From positions 1 to 6,336 of the forward strand of contig CAAFXX010000285.1 of the NCBI GenBank assembly GCA_900767075.1: 6,336 bases of DNA. Direction: 5' to 3'. Positions 6,322-6,336 of this stretch are shown here, piece after piece (the first letter of the stretch is position 1; every line of letters begins with the position of its first letter). The notes below the pieces were generated by a model that was not told the origin of the DNA, searched no databases, and saw only the letters and a program-made list of their open reading frames with translations. The DNA is from Bacteroidales bacterium. Lineage in GTDB: Bacteria > Bacteroidota > Bacteroidia > Bacteroidales > Muribaculaceae. Position numbers and translations under genes: made by a program.

Positions 6322-6336
6322 AGATCGGAAGAGCAC
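6322..6336 (+). other. Untrimmed Illumina adapter sequence (artefact)
   Basis: The last 15 bases, AGATCGGAAGAGCAC, are identical to the beginning of the Illumina TruSeq read-1 adapter. They are not genomic. They also interrupt the open frame of the convergent nitroreductase-like gene. The first base of the match could by chance be genomic. Confidence 0.95.

Overview
The window looks like a Bacteroidales chromosome, and more likely a gut member (Bacteroides or Muribaculaceae type) than anything else. The evidence is a hybrid-two-component-type sugar sensor with a periplasmic binding-protein sensor domain, Bacteroidetes-style promoter elements (TAnnTTTG), A/T-rich ribosome-binding regions without a strong Shine-Dalgarno, and a fructan-locus gene set resembling the Bacteroides thetaiotaomicron BT1754/BT1757-BT1759 region. 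The genus cannot be settled from the sequence alone.

Layout. Positions 1-1848 (minus strand) hold the first 616 codons of a membrane-bound sensor histidine kinase with a periplasmic sugar-binding domain; its C-terminus lies beyond the left edge. Positions 1849-2142 are a divergent regulatory region. It has a -7 box for each direction, a large inverted repeat between them that is the best operator candidate, and a leader of about 140 nt with possible RNA structure. Positions 2143-6126 (plus strand) are a compact three-gene operon: a secreted GH32 fructosidase, an FHS/MFS-type sugar permease and a PfkB-family fructokinase. A Rho-independent terminator follows at 6182-6213. From the right edge back to 6230, on the minus strand, lies the last 29 codons of a convergent gene that resembles a nitroreductase. 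The final 15 bases are untrimmed Illumina adapter, so the true genomic sequence ends at about 6321.

How it works together (inference from family knowledge). GH32 hydrolyses sucrose or fructo-oligosaccharides in the periplasm to release fructose. The sensor domain detects free fructose (or a related sugar) there and signals across the inner membrane, and the activated regulator switches on the divergent operon through the inverted repeat. The permease imports the fructose and the fructokinase phosphorylates it for glycolysis. No SusC/SusD pair or surface endo-acting enzyme is present in the window, so polymer capture must be encoded elsewhere or may be absent.

No CRISPR array, tRNA, rRNA or mobile element is visible. 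The most interesting non-coding signals are the 75-bp inverted-repeat operator region and the structured 5' leader of the GH32 mRNA.
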